A stretch of DNA of 64,000 nucleotides, taken from Cytobacillus oceanisediminis. Lineage in GTDB: Bacteria; Bacillota; Bacilli; Bacillales; Cytobacillaceae. The stretch spans positions 186,001-250,000 of the forward strand of contig NZ_QGTW01000007.1 in the NCBI RefSeq assembly GCF_003182355.1, written 5' to 3'. The stretch's first letter is position 1. Each line of letters begins with the position of its first letter. Shown piece by piece: positions 63,229-64,000 of this stretch. Position numbers and translations under genes: made by a program. A model generated the notes under the pieces. That model was given only the letters and a program-made list of their open reading frames with translations, searched no databases and was not told where the DNA came from.

Positions 63229-63261
63229 TACAAAAATAAACCTCCGCTATTTAGCGGAGGT
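63229..63261 (-). terminator. Terminator of the small hydrophilic gene
   Basis: Minus-strand ACCTCCGC-TAAATA-GCGGAGGT followed by TTATTTTTG. Confidence 0.88.
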
Positions 63262-63436
63262 CTTTATCTTCCTTGTTATTCTGAATAGGATCAGGGTATT
63301 TACTATATTCTTCCTTTAATTCTTTATTGGTACGCAGGTTTTCCATCTGATTGCCCAGATTCTTCATCTCTTCAACGTTCTCTGCCATTGAGCTGTTTGT
63401 CGGTGTATAATTCTTGTCCAATTCTTTCTTTTTCAT
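63251..63436 (-). CDS. Small hydrophilic protein
   Basis: 61 aa, no Cys, charged: MKKKELDKNYTPTNSSMAEN, VEEMKNLGNQMENL, ending PDPIQNNKEDKDLR. It resembles the small polar proteins around sporulation genes but no family is recognised. ATG 63436 has GAGGTG upstream; the GTG start overlaps that site. Confidence 0.68.
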   Translation of the reverse strand: MKKKELDKNYTPTNSSMAENVEEMKNLGNQMENLRTNKELKEEYSKYPDPIQNNKEDKDLR

Positions 63437-63549
63437 GAATATCACCTCTAGTGGTTATATTCCCCGATCTGGCTTGTTTAAACTTTTCCCTTGCTTTCGG
63501 TCATAAAAAAAGCAAACCCAAAATATGATTTAACCAAAGGGGGGATTTA

Positions 63550-63687
63550 ATGAGCGAATTCCTTTGCTGTGACCGGTGTGGTGAATTATCCATATATGAT
63601 CGGACTGCTTATATTGAAAATAAGCCAGTTTGTCCCGAATGCCAGGATAAACGAGACGATCTTATAAAGAAAGCTGAAGAAAAATGA
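63550..63687 (+). CDS. 45-aa zinc-ribbon protein
   Basis: MSEFLCCDRCGELSIYDRTA, YIENKPVCPECQDKR, DDLIKKAEEK. Two C-x2-C pairs (CDRC, CPEC) form a zinc ribbon. AAAGGGGGG precedes ATG 63550. Function unknown; a DNA- or RNA-binding or sporulation-related role would be a guess. Confidence 0.75.
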   Translation: MSEFLCCDRCGELSIYDRTAYIENKPVCPECQDKRDDLIKKAEEK

Positions 63688-63690
63688 TTG

Positions 63691-63713
63691 AGAGGCGCTC
63701 CGCCTCTTTTTTG
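63691..63713 (+). terminator. Rho-independent terminator
   Basis: AGAGGCG-CTC-CGCCTCT followed by six T residues. Confidence 0.9.
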
Positions 63714-63918
63714 TTTGGGATTTTTTTGATGCTCTTTTTACTTTTATATAAATTTAGGCCTTTATTTTCGCCGTTCTGTCACTCTTTAGACACTCAATGT
63801 GAGCAGTCTATTATACTAATTTTTAAAATCCACCCTTTGTTTATCGGTTTTCCAATATATTACTTTATTTGCATATTTTCCGATATATTTGCAATTTCCT
63901 CAAATGCTAACTGCATTA

Positions 63919-63951
63919 AAAAGCCTGGCAGCATTTTGCCAGGCTTTTCAA
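63919..63951. terminator. Terminator before the right-edge gene
   Basis: AAAAGCCTGGCA...TGCCAGGCTTTT, 12-bp arms; on the minus strand it follows the stop at 63955. Confidence 0.88.
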
Positions 63952-63954
63952 AAT

Positions 63955-64000
63955 TTATCGATTCAGCAAGCTTCCAACATAGCGTAGTAATTCATTTGCT
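63955..64000 (-). CDS. 3' end of a minus-strand gene, probably prkA
   Basis: Only the last 14 codons are in the window, reading ANELLRYVGSLLNR then TAA. In B. subtilis the serine kinase gene prkA lies just before yhbH, and the C-terminus of PrkA is recalled to end similarly. The call rests on synteny and this short match, so it is only probable. Confidence 0.5.
   Translation of the reverse strand, partial: ANELLRYVGSLLNR

Overview
This window is chromosome from a low-GC, spore-forming Bacillaceae bacterium (Bacillus sensu lato). Four things point to this. The sporulation genes spoVR and yhbH are present, with a probable prkA 3' end at the right edge. Shine-Dalgarno sites are strong and AGGAGG-like. 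Purine and SAM riboswitches are in typical Firmicutes positions. Most of the gene content matches the yhc-yhd part of the Bacillus subtilis map (yhcT, yhcU, yhcW, yhcX, pgcA, yhcY-yhcZ, yhdA, yhdB, yhdC, spoVR, tcyP/yhcL). No rRNA, tRNA, CRISPR array or intact insertion sequence was seen.

Layout. 1-9.4 kb: a truncated CNNM/CorC transporter, a two-component pair, a zinc sensor/exporter pair (czrA, czcD) with an operator, a purine permease under a guanine-class riboswitch, and a YihY membrane protein. 9.4-19.8 kb: an accessory region. It holds an operon for two very small Cys-rich proteins, a long degenerate tandem repeat of about 20 bp, a yrkEFHIJ-type persulfide operon, and a decayed arsenic-resistance locus. 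That locus contains a broken arsA, an ArsR repressor and a HesB-like gene read through an in-frame TGA that fits a selenocysteine codon. 19.8-34 kb: spoVR, ykoGHIJ-type signalling, yhdABC, yhcYZ, pgcA and yhcX. 34-42 kb: thiol oxidation (bdbC plus thioredoxin), yhcU/yhcT, stress proteins, helD and a FusB-like factor. 42-52 kb: CcpA-controlled gluconate genes with an RpiR-type regulator, a PurR-controlled purine permease and the cystine importer tcyP. 52-64 kb: a frameshifted acetyltransferase, proC, a 3-methyladenine glycosylase, an antiporter, hom under a SAM riboswitch, a Nudix hydrolase, ysnF and yhbH.

The most notable material lies between 9.4 and 18.7 kb. The arsR promoter and the promoter of the Cys-rich peptide operon 8.6 kb away have the same architecture. 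Each has an ATCAA-N6-TTGAT-like site just upstream of the -35, a 17-bp spacer, TATAAT, and a second ATCAAA-N4-TTTGAT site over the start point. This suggests one metalloid-responsive regulon. The HesB-like gene overlaps the old arsA stop codon, has its TGA at the family's conserved Cys position, and has a hairpin at the spacing expected of a bacterial SECIS element.

A dispersed repeat of roughly 190-240 bp (four copies and two fragments), a 20-21 bp tandem repeat and a GGTACC palindrome family are the other structures the genes do not explain. All functional calls come from reading the sequence and from family knowledge; no database search was run.
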